Shown one piece after another: positions 27,815 through 36,487 of a stretch of 64,000 nt of DNA. The translations under genes were made by a program, and so were the position numbers. Source of the stretch: Flavobacterium sp. Root420 (lineage in GTDB: Bacteria > Bacteroidota > Bacteroidia > Flavobacteriales > Flavobacteriaceae); contig NZ_LMEF01000005.1 of assembly GCF_001427905.1 (NCBI RefSeq), positions 27,194 to 91,193 on the forward strand, in the 5' to 3' direction. Under the pieces are notes generated by a model, which ran no database searches, was not told where the DNA came from, and saw only the letters and a program-made list of their open reading frames with translations. How positions within the stretch are numbered: position 1 is the first letter of the stretch; each line of letters opens with the position of its first letter.

Positions 27815-27841
27815 CCTAACAGGTTTCCAAAACCTGTTAGG
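27815..27841. repeat. 27-base palindrome, family B copy 1
   Basis: Starts CCTAACAGG and ends CCTGTTAGG around TTTCCAAAA. It is identical to both copies at 42504-42611 and lies 13 bases past the GH2 stop. Confidence 0.75.
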
Positions 27842-27873
27842 AATTTTATTTAATATTTTTAAAAATCAACACA

Positions 27874-27904
27874 AACCTACAAGGTTTCGAAAACCTTGCA
27901 GGTT
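27874..27904. repeat. diverged family B palindrome (AACCTACAAGG / CCTTGCAGGTT)
   Basis: The inverted repeat runs AACCTACAAGG-TTTCGAAAA-CCTTGCAGGTT, with the same length and loop as the CCTAACAGG family but altered arms. It is 20 bases before the GH31 start codon. Confidence 0.65.
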
Positions 27905-27924
27905 AACTATTAATAAATTAACTA

Positions 27925-30324
27925 ATGAAAAACTCACAACTCACAACCTTGTTTTCAATCTTGATGTTTGGATTGTTGGCGACGCCAAATGCATCGGCAC
28001 AAATTCAAAATGCAGATGTTTTGAACGCTCCAATAGACATCAGTAAAGATTTTCAGAATTACCTGAACACTTTTTATTTTGCCGATGAATTAACTGGTTT
28101 TGATCCGGCAACCGGAAAAGGAACCATAAAATATTTAAGATACAATTACAAAACGCGTCAGGCCTTCAACAACATGATGATGAAACCGGATACCGTTGCA
28201 GCAAACGAATTTCCAACAACAGAATACGACGTTTCACCAGAATTGCCTTTCCAGATTCAGTTTGTTTCTGATAGAACAATCCGAATCAAAACGACTTCAG
28301 GACCACAATTTCATCCTGAAAAAGAGTCTCTAATGTTGATTAACGGTGTTGCGCCAAATCATCCCGAATTATGGAAATATTCTAAAATCGAAGGCGGTCA
28401 TAAATACACCAGCAAACACGGTGTTGTCGAGATTTTATCAAAACCTTGGCACGTAAAAATTTACGATGAAACCGGAAAGTTACTAACCAGTACGCTTCAT
28501 GATTCTGATTTCAAAAATACGTATACACCAACGCTTCCGTTTTCATATGTTCGAAGAAATAGTGATTACTCCAGAAGTATGGGTGCGGCTTTCAGCTTAG
28601 AACCGGACGAAAAAATATTTGGTTGTGGAGAATCTTTCACCCAATTCAACAAACGCGGTCAAAAAGTAGTTTTATGGACTGATGATGCAAATGGAATCCA
28701 GAACGAAACCATGTACAAACCGGTTCCGTTTTATATGAGCAGCCGTGGTTATGGAGTTTTCATGCATCATTCAACGCCTATTACAGTTGATTTTGGAAGA
28801 TACTTTGGAAGTGCTAACGAAATGTACATCGGCGATGACGAAGCCGATTTGTTTTTCTTCATCGGAGAACCAAAAGATATTTTAGATCAATATACAGATT
28901 TGACAGGAAAAGCTGCCATGCCACCACTTTGGTCGTTTGGTTTCTGGATGAGCCGAATCACTTATTTCACTGAAAAAGAAGGAAGAGAAGTAGCCAAAGA
29001 TTTACGTAAATATAAAATTCCAACCGATGTAATTCACTTTGATACCGGTTGGTTTGATGTCGATTGGAGAAACAATTACGAGTTTGCAAAAGCACGTTTC
29101 CCGGATGCTCAAAAAATGATGTCAGATTTAAAAGACGATGGTTTTCATGTATGTTTATGGCAATTGCCTTATTTCACACCAAAGAATACTTTGTTCAACG
29201 AAATCATGGATAAAAACTTAGCAGTAAGAGACCGTAAAGGAAATCTTCCTTACGAAGATGCTGTTTTAGATTTCTCAAATCCTGAAACGGTAACATGGTA
29301 TCAAGCCAAATTGAAAAGATTATTCGATCAGGGCGTTTCTGTTTTCAAAGTTGATTTTGGAGAAGCAGCACCACCAGAAGGAATCTACCATTCAGGAAGA
29401 ACTGGTTTCTACGAACACAATTTATACCCATTAAGATACAATAAGGCAGTTGCTGAAATTACACAGAAAGAAAAAGGATATACTTTAATCTGGGCCAGAA
29501 GTACATGGGCAGGATCTCAGCGTTACCCATTACATTGGGGTGGAGATGCTGAAACTTCAAACGGAGCCATGTCAGCTGAATTAAGAGGCGGACTTTCCTT
29601 AGGATTAAGCGGATTCAGTTTCTGGAGCCATGATGTGGGTGGATTTGCTACAAAATCTCCTGAGAATTTATACAGAAGATGGGCACCATTCGGAATGTTT
29701 ACTTCGCACGTAAGAAGCCACGGTGAGCCTCCGCGCGAACCTTGGTTGTACAGCAAAGACTTTTTAGAAGGTTTCAGAAAAGCAGATAATATGCGTTACG
29801 AATTAATGCCTTATATCTACGCTCAGGCAAAAGAAAGTTCTCAAAAAGGATTGCCAATGATGCGTGCCTTATTTGTAGAATATCCAAACGATCCGGGAGC
29901 ATGGTTAGTGGATAATGAATATTTATTCGGATCAAGTATGTTAGTGGCACCACTTTTTGAAGAAGTAACGGAAAGAGATGTTTACCTTCCGGAAGGAACC
30001 TGGATTGATTATCAAACTAAAAAAGTATACCAATCAGGATGGCATAAAATTAAAGCGGGCGAAGTGCCGATTGTAGTTTTAGTAAAAGACGGAACGGCAT
30101 TGCCTCACATCGCTTTGGCACAATCAACAAAAGACATGGATTGGAGCAAATTGACATTGAAAGTGTATGCAAGTGATGCTACAACTTCGGCGAAAGCCAA
30201 AGTGTTTTTACCGGAGGGAGATGCCGTTCAGGAAATCACAGTAACTAAAAAAGGAAGCAATTTTGAAGTTGCACCAAATGTATTAAACGGAAAAACCACT
30301 TTTAAAACGGAGTGGATTAAATAA
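27925..30324 (+). CDS. GH31 alpha-xylosidase
   Basis: This is a 799-residue exported enzyme (signal peptide about 1-26, cleavage after NASAQ). The N-terminal beta-sandwich is followed by the GH31 barrel at about 315-640. The nucleophile Asp is at about 477 (FKVDFGEAAPPEGIYH), the acid/base Asp at about 541 (HWGGDAETSN), and the C-terminal beta domains follow. The motif KVDFGE and following sequence are those of YicI-like alpha-xylosidases rather than alpha-glucosidases. It would remove the non-reducing-end xylose of xyloglucan oligosaccharides in the periplasm, alternating with beta-glucosidase. It sits in the enzyme block between GH2 and GH97 genes on the same strand. Confidence 0.9.
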   Translation: MKNSQLTTLFSILMFGLLATPNASAQIQNADVLNAPIDISKDFQNYLNTFYFADELTGFDPATGKGTIKYLRYNYKTRQAFNNMMMKPDTVAANEFPTTEYDVSPELPFQIQFVSDRTIRIKTTSGPQFHPEKESLMLINGVAPNHPELWKYSKIEGGHKYTSKHGVVEILSKPWHVKIYDETGKLLTSTLHDSDFKNTYTPTLPFSYVRRNSDYSRSMGAAFSLEPDEKIFGCGESFTQFNKRGQKVVLWTDDANGIQNETMYKPVPFYMSSRGYGVFMHHSTPITVDFGRYFGSANEMYIGDDEADLFFFIGEPKDILDQYTDLTGKAAMPPLWSFGFWMSRITYFTEKEGREVAKDLRKYKIPTDVIHFDTGWFDVDWRNNYEFAKARFPDAQKMMSDLKDDGFHVCLWQLPYFTPKNTLFNEIMDKNLAVRDRKGNLPYEDAVLDFSNPETVTWYQAKLKRLFDQGVSVFKVDFGEAAPPEGIYHSGRTGFYEHNLYPLRYNKAVAEITQKEKGYTLIWARSTWAGSQRYPLHWGGDAETSNGAMSAELRGGLSLGLSGFSFWSHDVGGFATKSPENLYRRWAPFGMFTSHVRSHGEPPREPWLYSKDFLEGFRKADNMRYELMPYIYAQAKESSQKGLPMMRALFVEYPNDPGAWLVDNEYLFGSSMLVAPLFEEVTERDVYLPEGTWIDYQTKKVYQSGWHKIKAGEVPIVVLVKDGTALPHIALAQSTKDMDWSKLTLKVYASDATTSAKAKVFLPEGDAVQEITVTKKGSNFEVAPNVLNGKTTFKTEWIK

Positions 30325-30589
30325 ATTTCAGACGCAGATTAAAAGGATTATTTCTCTCGCAGATTTAGCAGATCATGCAGATTTTTTAATCTTTAAAATC
30401 AGTGAAAAAATATAGCCACAGATTAGAGGATTAAAAAGATTAAAAAATAAATATGCGATATCTGCAAAATCTGCGAGAAAAAATAAAATAACATCCCAAA
30501 AGGATAAAAATAAGTTTTGTTTGAGTTTTTAAATCGGGTGAAAGCTTTGCTAACGCCCGATTTATTAAAAATGAATTAAGAAAAATATC
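30325..30589. other. spacer with inverted repeats between GH31 and GH97 genes
   Basis: It contains TCTCGCAGATTTAGCAGAT-type words whose complement (ATCTGCAAAATCTGCGAGA) lies about 110 bases on, and a hairpin AAATCGGG / GCCCGATTT near 30529-30563. No coding frame is supported. Confidence 0.5.
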
Positions 30590-32593
30590 ATGAAAAATTA
30601 CCTGATTCTTCCCGCTTTAATCCTTTCTGTTTCGATTGGATACAGTCAGAAAAATAAAAATGCTTACGAACTGGCTTCGCCAAACGGACAGAATAAAATA
30701 AAATTTGAGTTGGTAAAAAATGCTCCAAAATATGCTGTTTCACATGGAAAAACCGAAGTGATTACACCATCTGACATGGGTTTTTTATTGAAAGGAAATG
30801 AAAATTTAAGTTCTGACTTCGAAATCAAAAATGTAAAGAACACTTCGTTTGACGAGACCTGGGAACAGGTTTGGGGAGAAAAGAAAAATATCAGAAACCA
30901 TTACAATCAGCTTTCGGTTGAATTACAGCAAAAAAGCGGAAACAAACGCAAACTCGAAATTCAGTTTCGTGCGTTTGATGACGGAATCGCTTTTAGATAC
31001 GTATATCCAAAACAAAATGTAAAAGACAGTATTTTCATTATGGATGAAAAAACGACTTTTAATTTGAAAGAAGATGGAAAAGCATGGTGGATTCCGGCAA
31101 ACAGAGAAAACCGCGACGAATATCTTTTCAAAGATGCACCGGTAAGTACTTTAGATACCGTCTTGACTCCACTAACAATTGAAAGCAAAAGCGGATTGGC
31201 CTTAAGTTTTCATGAAGCAAACTTAACGGATTTTGCCAGTATGACTTTGGTCAATACAACCGGAACCCAATTAAAATCGGATTTGGTGCCGTGGGCCGAT
31301 GGTGTTAAAGTTCGTGTAAAAGACACTTTTACTTCTTCATGGAGAACACTTCAAATTGGAGAGAATCCCGGAGATTTGATTACTTCTTATTTGATTCTAA
31401 ACCTCAACGAACCAAACAAATTAAAGAATATAAGTTATTTCAAACCGTACAAATACTTCGGAATCTGGTGGGGAATGCACATCGGAAAATATACTTTTTG
31501 GGAAAGTGAAAAACAGGGTGCTACAACAAAACACGCCGAAGAATACATAGATTTTACTGCCAAAGAAGGTTTTCATCATTTATTGATCGAAGGCTGGAAC
31601 AAAGGCTGGACACCAGCCTGGTATGAGAACCATATGCACATGTTCAGTTTCACCAAAAGTGCCGACAATTTCGATCTGGAAAAAGTAGTGGAATACGGAA
31701 AGAAAAAAGATGTAGAACTTATCGGTTACCACGAAACGGGTTCAAACCTGATCAATTACTTAAAACAGGTGGATGAAGGTTTTGCGTTGTACAAAAAACT
31801 AGGGATGCATTCGGTTAAAATAGGACATGTTGGTTCGAAATTGAACATGAAAGAAAATCATTTCGGACAATTTGGAGTGAATTATTTCAGATACATCTTA
31901 GAAAAAGCGGCACAGTATGATTTGGCAGTTTTATACCACGAATCGATAAAAGATACCGGAGAACGCAGAACTTTTCCAAATATGGTTTCAAGGGAAGCGG
32001 CACGCGGACAGGAATATAATGCGTGGAGCGAAGGAAATCCGCCAAACCATTTAACGATTATTCCGTTTACAAGGTTGCTTTCAGGACCAATGGATTTTAC
32101 ACCAGGAATTTTTGATGTTGAGGTAAAACAAGGGTATCCCGGAAAAAGGGTTCACGGAACTGCCGCACAGCAATTGGCATTGTACGTAACGATTTATGCG
32201 CCAATCCAAATGATGGCCGATCTTCCTGAAAATTACGAAGGAAAACCGGCATTACAATTCCTAAAAGATGTTCCGACAGATTGGGAAGACACAAAAGTAT
32301 TGGAAGGAAAAATTGGAGAATACATCACCACAGCCCGTAAGGACAGAAATAGTGCCGATTGGTTTTTAGGAACGATCACAAACGAAAAAGCAAGGGATGT
32401 AAATGTTGCCTTGTCATTTTTAGATCCAACTGCGACTTACGAAGCACAAATTTATGCTGACGCCGAAGGAACAGATGAAACACATAATCCAGCTGAAATT
32501 GCGATTTCTAAGAAAACAGTTAAAGCGTCAGATGTATTAAAATTGCATTTAGGCGGTGCTGGCGGAACAGCAATTAGATTCAAAAAACTATAA
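30590..32593 (+). CDS. GH97 glycoside hydrolase (SusB-like inverting type)
   Basis: This is a 667-residue periplasmic enzyme with a short signal peptide (about 1-19). The N-terminal beta-sandwich (about 25-270) is followed by the barrel (about 280-560; EYIDFTAKEGFHHLLIEGWN, LPFTRLLSG-like FTRLLSGPMDFTPGIFD) and a C-terminal beta domain. The segment VKIGHVGSKL has Gly where retaining GH97 members have the catalytic Asp, and VLYHESIKDTGERRTFPN matches the SusB-type base region. It is therefore probably an inverting alpha-glucosidase-like enzyme. It acts on alpha-linked sugar ends. An alpha-linked substrate other than xylose is not expected in simple xyloglucan, so its role here is unclear (see findings). 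Confidence 0.86.
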   Translation: MKNYLILPALILSVSIGYSQKNKNAYELASPNGQNKIKFELVKNAPKYAVSHGKTEVITPSDMGFLLKGNENLSSDFEIKNVKNTSFDETWEQVWGEKKNIRNHYNQLSVELQQKSGNKRKLEIQFRAFDDGIAFRYVYPKQNVKDSIFIMDEKTTFNLKEDGKAWWIPANRENRDEYLFKDAPVSTLDTVLTPLTIESKSGLALSFHEANLTDFASMTLVNTTGTQLKSDLVPWADGVKVRVKDTFTSSWRTLQIGENPGDLITSYLILNLNEPNKLKNISYFKPYKYFGIWWGMHIGKYTFWESEKQGATTKHAEEYIDFTAKEGFHHLLIEGWNKGWTPAWYENHMHMFSFTKSADNFDLEKVVEYGKKKDVELIGYHETGSNLINYLKQVDEGFALYKKLGMHSVKIGHVGSKLNMKENHFGQFGVNYFRYILEKAAQYDLAVLYHESIKDTGERRTFPNMVSREAARGQEYNAWSEGNPPNHLTIIPFTRLLSGPMDFTPGIFDVEVKQGYPGKRVHGTAAQQLALYVTIYAPIQMMADLPENYEGKPALQFLKDVPTDWEDTKVLEGKIGEYITTARKDRNSADWFLGTITNEKARDVNVALSFLDPTATYEAQIYADAEGTDETHNPAEIAISKKTVKASDVLKLHLGGAGGTAIRFKKL

Positions 32594-32605
32594 TTAATTT
32601 GATAT

Positions 32606-32632
32606 CCTAACAGGTTTTTAAAACCTGTTAGG
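32606..32632. repeat. 27-base palindrome, family B copy 2 (variant loop)
   Basis: CCTAACAGG...CCTGTTAGG with a TTTTTAAAA centre. It lies 12 bases past the GH97 stop and 75 bases before the GH3 start. Confidence 0.75.
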
Positions 32633-32707
32633 TATTTTTTACACTGCAATTAAATTTTCAAAAAATATAAAATTTAAACCCAGGGTTTAATAGCCACATT
32701 TTTTTAA

Positions 32708-34864
32708 ATGAAAAACCTTTCGCTACATATCGTTTTTCTTTTGTCGGTCAATTTGATGTTGTCGCAGCAAAAGCAATATCCTTTTCAGGATCCAAAACTG
32801 GATACTGAAAAGCGTATTGATAATTTGCTGTCGTTAATGATGCTCGATGAAAAAGTTCAGGCTTTGAGCACAAATCCATCGATAAAAAGATTAGGTGTTA
32901 CAGGTACAGGTCACGTAGAAGGATTGCACGGTTTGGCATTAGGTGGACCTGGAGAATGGGGTGGAAAAAATAAACAGCCCATAACAACCACCACTTTTCC
33001 ACAGGCTTATGGCTTGGGGGAAACCTGGGATATTGTTTTGCTTCAGAAAGTGGCCAATGTTGAAGGTTACGAAACCCGATATGCTTTTCAGAAATACCAT
33101 CGCGGCGGATTAGTTGTTCGTGCTCCAAATGCCGACATAGCGAGAGATCCACGTTGGGGACGTACCGAAGAAAGTTATGGTGAAGATGCTTTTTTTAACG
33201 GAACCATGACGGTTGCTTTTGTAAAAGGGTTGCAAGGAAATAATTCAAAGTATTGGCAAACGGCTTCGTTAATGAAACACTTTTTAGCCAATAGCAATGA
33301 AGATGGCAGAACCTATACATCATCTGATTTTGATGAAAGATTATGGAGAGAATATTATTCTTTGCCTTTTCAAATGGGAGTTGTTGAAGGCGGTTCTCGT
33401 GCTTATATGGCAGCCTATAATAAAGTGAATGGAATTCCGGCAATGGTACATCCGATGCTGAAAAACATTACCCAGAAAGAATGGGGACAAAACGGAATAA
33501 TTTGTACCGATGGAGGTGCCTTCAAATTATTGCTTTCAGATCATAAATATTATGCGGATAAATATCTGGGTGCTGCAGCTGCAGTAAAAGCCGGAATCAA
33601 TCAGTTTTTGGATGATTATACAGAAGGTGTTTATGGCGCTCTTTCGCATGGTTATTTAAAAGAAAAAGATATTGATGCCGTAATTCGCGGGAATTACAGA
33701 GTCATGATTCAACTCGGCATGTTAGATGTTACGGATGAAAATCCATATACGAAAATCGGAACAGGAAAAGATACTATCGATCCGTGGAAAACGGAAGCGC
33801 ATAAAAAAATCGCTTTAGAAGCAACCCAAAAATCTATTGTACTGCTTAAAAACGATTCCAATCTATTGCCTTTGCAAAAAGACAAATTAAAAACAATTGC
33901 GATAATTGGGAATCGCGCTGATGAAGTGCTTCTGGATTGGTACAGCGGAACACCTCCGTATACCATTACTCCTTTGCAGGGAATAAAAAATAAGCTTGGC
34001 AGCAACGTTGAAATTCTATATGCTAAGAACAATACAGATGGCAAGGCCGCTGAAATAGCCAAAAAAGCAGATGCTGTTATTGTTATTGTCGGAAATCATC
34101 CGGTTTGTAATGCCGGTTGGGCCAATTGTCCCGTTCCAAGTGAAGGAAAAGAAGCTGTAGATCGCCAGTCGCTGACTTTGGAGCAGGAAGATTTGATTAA
34201 AGTAGTGTATCAGGCCAATCCGAAAACGGTAGTGGCCCTGATCAGTAGTTTCCCATACGCCATCAACTGGACACAAGAACATGTTCCGGCAATTGTTCAC
34301 ATGGCACAAAACAGTCAGGAAACCGGAAGCGCTTTGGCAGATGTTTTATTTGGAGACTATAATCCAGCTGGGCGTTTAACTCAGACCTGGGTAAAAAACA
34401 TAACCGATTTACCGGATTTATTAGATTATAATATCCGAAACGGCAGAACCTATATGTATTTCAAAGGAAAACCTTTATATGCTTTTGGCCATGGATTAAG
34501 CTATACCACTTTCAAATACAATTCAATTGAAACCAATTCGGAAACTATTTCTAAAAATACTGAAATAAAAATCACCGTTTCAGTTACCAATACCGGAAAC
34601 AGAGACGGAGATGAGGTTTTTCAGTTGTATGTAAAACAATTAGATTCAAAAGTACAACGTGCTGAAAAAGAATTAAAAGCATTTCAAAGAGTGTTCTTCA
34701 AAGCCGGAGAAACGAAGAATGTTGTATTGACTTTAAAAGCAAAAGATTTAGAATATTGGAATACAGCAAAACAACAATTTGAACTGGAAAACAATACTAT
34801 TGAACTTCAGATCGGAAGTGCTTCAGATGTTATGCTACTCAATAAAAAAATAACCGTGAAATAA
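32708..34864 (+). CDS. GH3 beta-xylosidase/beta-glucosidase-type enzyme
   Basis: This is a 718-residue periplasmic enzyme with a signal peptide of about 19 residues. The GH3 N-domain has RDPRWGRTEESYGED at about 140 and the nucleophile Asp at about 268 (IICTDGGAF). The C-domain contains GNHPVCNAGWANCPV, and a FN3-like C-terminal domain starts near 600. The RDPRWGR(T/N)EE pattern and the TDGGA nucleophile region resemble xylan beta-xylosidase-like GH3 rather than the SDW type of the second GH3 here. Cleavage of beta-linked xylose or glucose is the inferred activity. The next gene (GH39) follows after 5 bases, so the two are co-translated from one transcript. Confidence 0.86.
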   Translation: MKNLSLHIVFLLSVNLMLSQQKQYPFQDPKLDTEKRIDNLLSLMMLDEKVQALSTNPSIKRLGVTGTGHVEGLHGLALGGPGEWGGKNKQPITTTTFPQAYGLGETWDIVLLQKVANVEGYETRYAFQKYHRGGLVVRAPNADIARDPRWGRTEESYGEDAFFNGTMTVAFVKGLQGNNSKYWQTASLMKHFLANSNEDGRTYTSSDFDERLWREYYSLPFQMGVVEGGSRAYMAAYNKVNGIPAMVHPMLKNITQKEWGQNGIICTDGGAFKLLLSDHKYYADKYLGAAAAVKAGINQFLDDYTEGVYGALSHGYLKEKDIDAVIRGNYRVMIQLGMLDVTDENPYTKIGTGKDTIDPWKTEAHKKIALEATQKSIVLLKNDSNLLPLQKDKLKTIAIIGNRADEVLLDWYSGTPPYTITPLQGIKNKLGSNVEILYAKNNTDGKAAEIAKKADAVIVIVGNHPVCNAGWANCPVPSEGKEAVDRQSLTLEQEDLIKVVYQANPKTVVALISSFPYAINWTQEHVPAIVHMAQNSQETGSALADVLFGDYNPAGRLTQTWVKNITDLPDLLDYNIRNGRTYMYFKGKPLYAFGHGLSYTTFKYNSIETNSETISKNTEIKITVSVTNTGNRDGDEVFQLYVKQLDSKVQRAEKELKAFQRVFFKAGETKNVVLTLKAKDLEYWNTAKQQFELENNTIELQIGSASDVMLLNKKITVK

Positions 34865-34869
34865 TTGAA

Positions 34870-36453
34870 ATGAAAAGAAAAGGGATCATATTGCTTATTT
34901 TAATATCACTTTACAATGCTGAAATGTTTGGACAGCAGACCAATACCAGTTCAGACAGAATTATAAAAGTGGATTACAATAAAGCTGCCGGAAAACTAAA
35001 TACGATGTTCAAAGAATGCATTGGTGCCGGTCGTGCCAATGAAGGATTGCGTGCCGACTGGCAACAGCAACTCGCAATGACCAAAAAAGAATGCGATTTT
35101 AAATACATCAGAATGCATGGTTTATTGTCTGATGATATGGCGGTTTACAGAGAAGATTCGAAAGGAAATCCGGAATACAATTATCAATATATTGATGTTT
35201 TGTATGATTTTATATTGAGCATTAAAATGAAACCTTTTGTAGAATTAGGTTTTATGCCAGAGGCTTTGGCCAGTGGAAAAGAAACGATTTTTTGGTGGAA
35301 AGGAAATGTAACCCCTCCAAAAGATTATAAAAAATGGGAAGACCTAATTCGCAACTTAACACAACATTTCACTGAACGTTACGGAGCCGAAGAAGTAAAA
35401 ACCTGGTATTTTGAAGTTTGGAACGAACCTAATCTTTCTCCAGGTTTCTGGACGGGAACACAGACGGACTATTTCAAATTATATGAATATGCAGCCCGAG
35501 GCATAAAAACAGTAAATCCAGCTTATAAAGTGGGCGGTCCTGCAACAGCAGGCGCGGCCTGGGTTCCGGAAACAATTGATTTTTGTGCTAAAAACAATGT
35601 TCCGTTAGATTTTATTTCGACACATACCTATGGTGTAAAACAAGGTTATCTCGATGAATTTGGAACTTCGGGAACGGTTTTAAACAAAGAAGATTCAAGT
35701 ATAAGCGGCGATGTAATTAATTCCCGCAACCAAATTTCGAATTCGGCTAAGCCAAAATTAGAATTGCATTATACGGAATGGAGTTCTTCATACACACCGG
35801 CAGATCCGGTTCACGACAGTTATCACTCTGCAGCTTATATTCTTCAGAAATTAAAACAAGTTGGTAATGCCGCAAATTCAATGTCGTATTGGGTTTTCAC
35901 CGATATTTTTGAAGAACCGGGTCCAAGATTCACCCCTTTTCATGGCGGTTTTGGATTATTGAATACACAGGGAATTAAAAAACCGGCTTATTTCTCTTAT
36001 TCTCTTCTAAATAAACTGGGAGAAACAGAACTTCAGAATAAAGATACCTCTTCATGGGCGGCTAAAAATGCAAAAGGAGATGTTCAGGTTTTATTCTGGG
36101 ATTTCACCAATACACATCCGGGCGATAAAGTTTGGAATCAGACCTATTATGTTCAGGATTTGCCTTCTCAATCAAAAGGAACAGTGAAAATTGAAGTGGA
36201 CGGACTTCAAAAAGGGAAATACAATCTGGAGATTTATAAAGTGGGCTATAAAACAAATGATGCTTACGCCGATTATTTAGCCATGAACAAACCTAATCAG
36301 CTTACTATTGATCAGGTTAAAAAGATTAAGGAACACAATAATGGTGCGCCAATTTTAACTGAAAAAGTAGTAATTGATTCAAAAGGGACGTACCGTAAAG
36401 ATTTTAAAATTAACGAAAATGATGTTGTGTTATTCAACTTCGTCAAACAATAA
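34870..36453 (+). CDS. GH39-type beta-xylosidase
   Basis: This is a 527-residue exported protein (signal peptide about 1-21, cleavage after MFGQQ). The GH39 barrel spans about 30-380. The acid/base Glu is at about 186 in EVWNEPNLSPGF and the nucleophile Glu at about 303 in HYTEWSSSY. Then comes a C-terminal beta-domain (about 400-527). GH39 contains beta-xylosidases, alpha-L-iduronidases and some arabinopyranosidases. Bacterial members with this NEPNL motif are commonly beta-xylosidases. It is 5 bases after the GH3 gene. Beta-linked xylose is not a normal xyloglucan linkage, so it may act on xylan co-occurring in the plant wall or on substituted side chains. Specificity is uncertain. Confidence 0.82.
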   Translation: MKRKGIILLILISLYNAEMFGQQTNTSSDRIIKVDYNKAAGKLNTMFKECIGAGRANEGLRADWQQQLAMTKKECDFKYIRMHGLLSDDMAVYREDSKGNPEYNYQYIDVLYDFILSIKMKPFVELGFMPEALASGKETIFWWKGNVTPPKDYKKWEDLIRNLTQHFTERYGAEEVKTWYFEVWNEPNLSPGFWTGTQTDYFKLYEYAARGIKTVNPAYKVGGPATAGAAWVPETIDFCAKNNVPLDFISTHTYGVKQGYLDEFGTSGTVLNKEDSSISGDVINSRNQISNSAKPKLELHYTEWSSSYTPADPVHDSYHSAAYILQKLKQVGNAANSMSYWVFTDIFEEPGPRFTPFHGGFGLLNTQGIKKPAYFSYSLLNKLGETELQNKDTSSWAAKNAKGDVQVLFWDFTNTHPGDKVWNQTYYVQDLPSQSKGTVKIEVDGLQKGKYNLEIYKVGYKTNDAYADYLAMNKPNQLTIDQVKKIKEHNNGAPILTEKVVIDSKGTYRKDFKINENDVVLFNFVKQ

Positions 36454-36487
36454 ACTATTAAAAAACCACAAAAAATAAATAAAAAAC

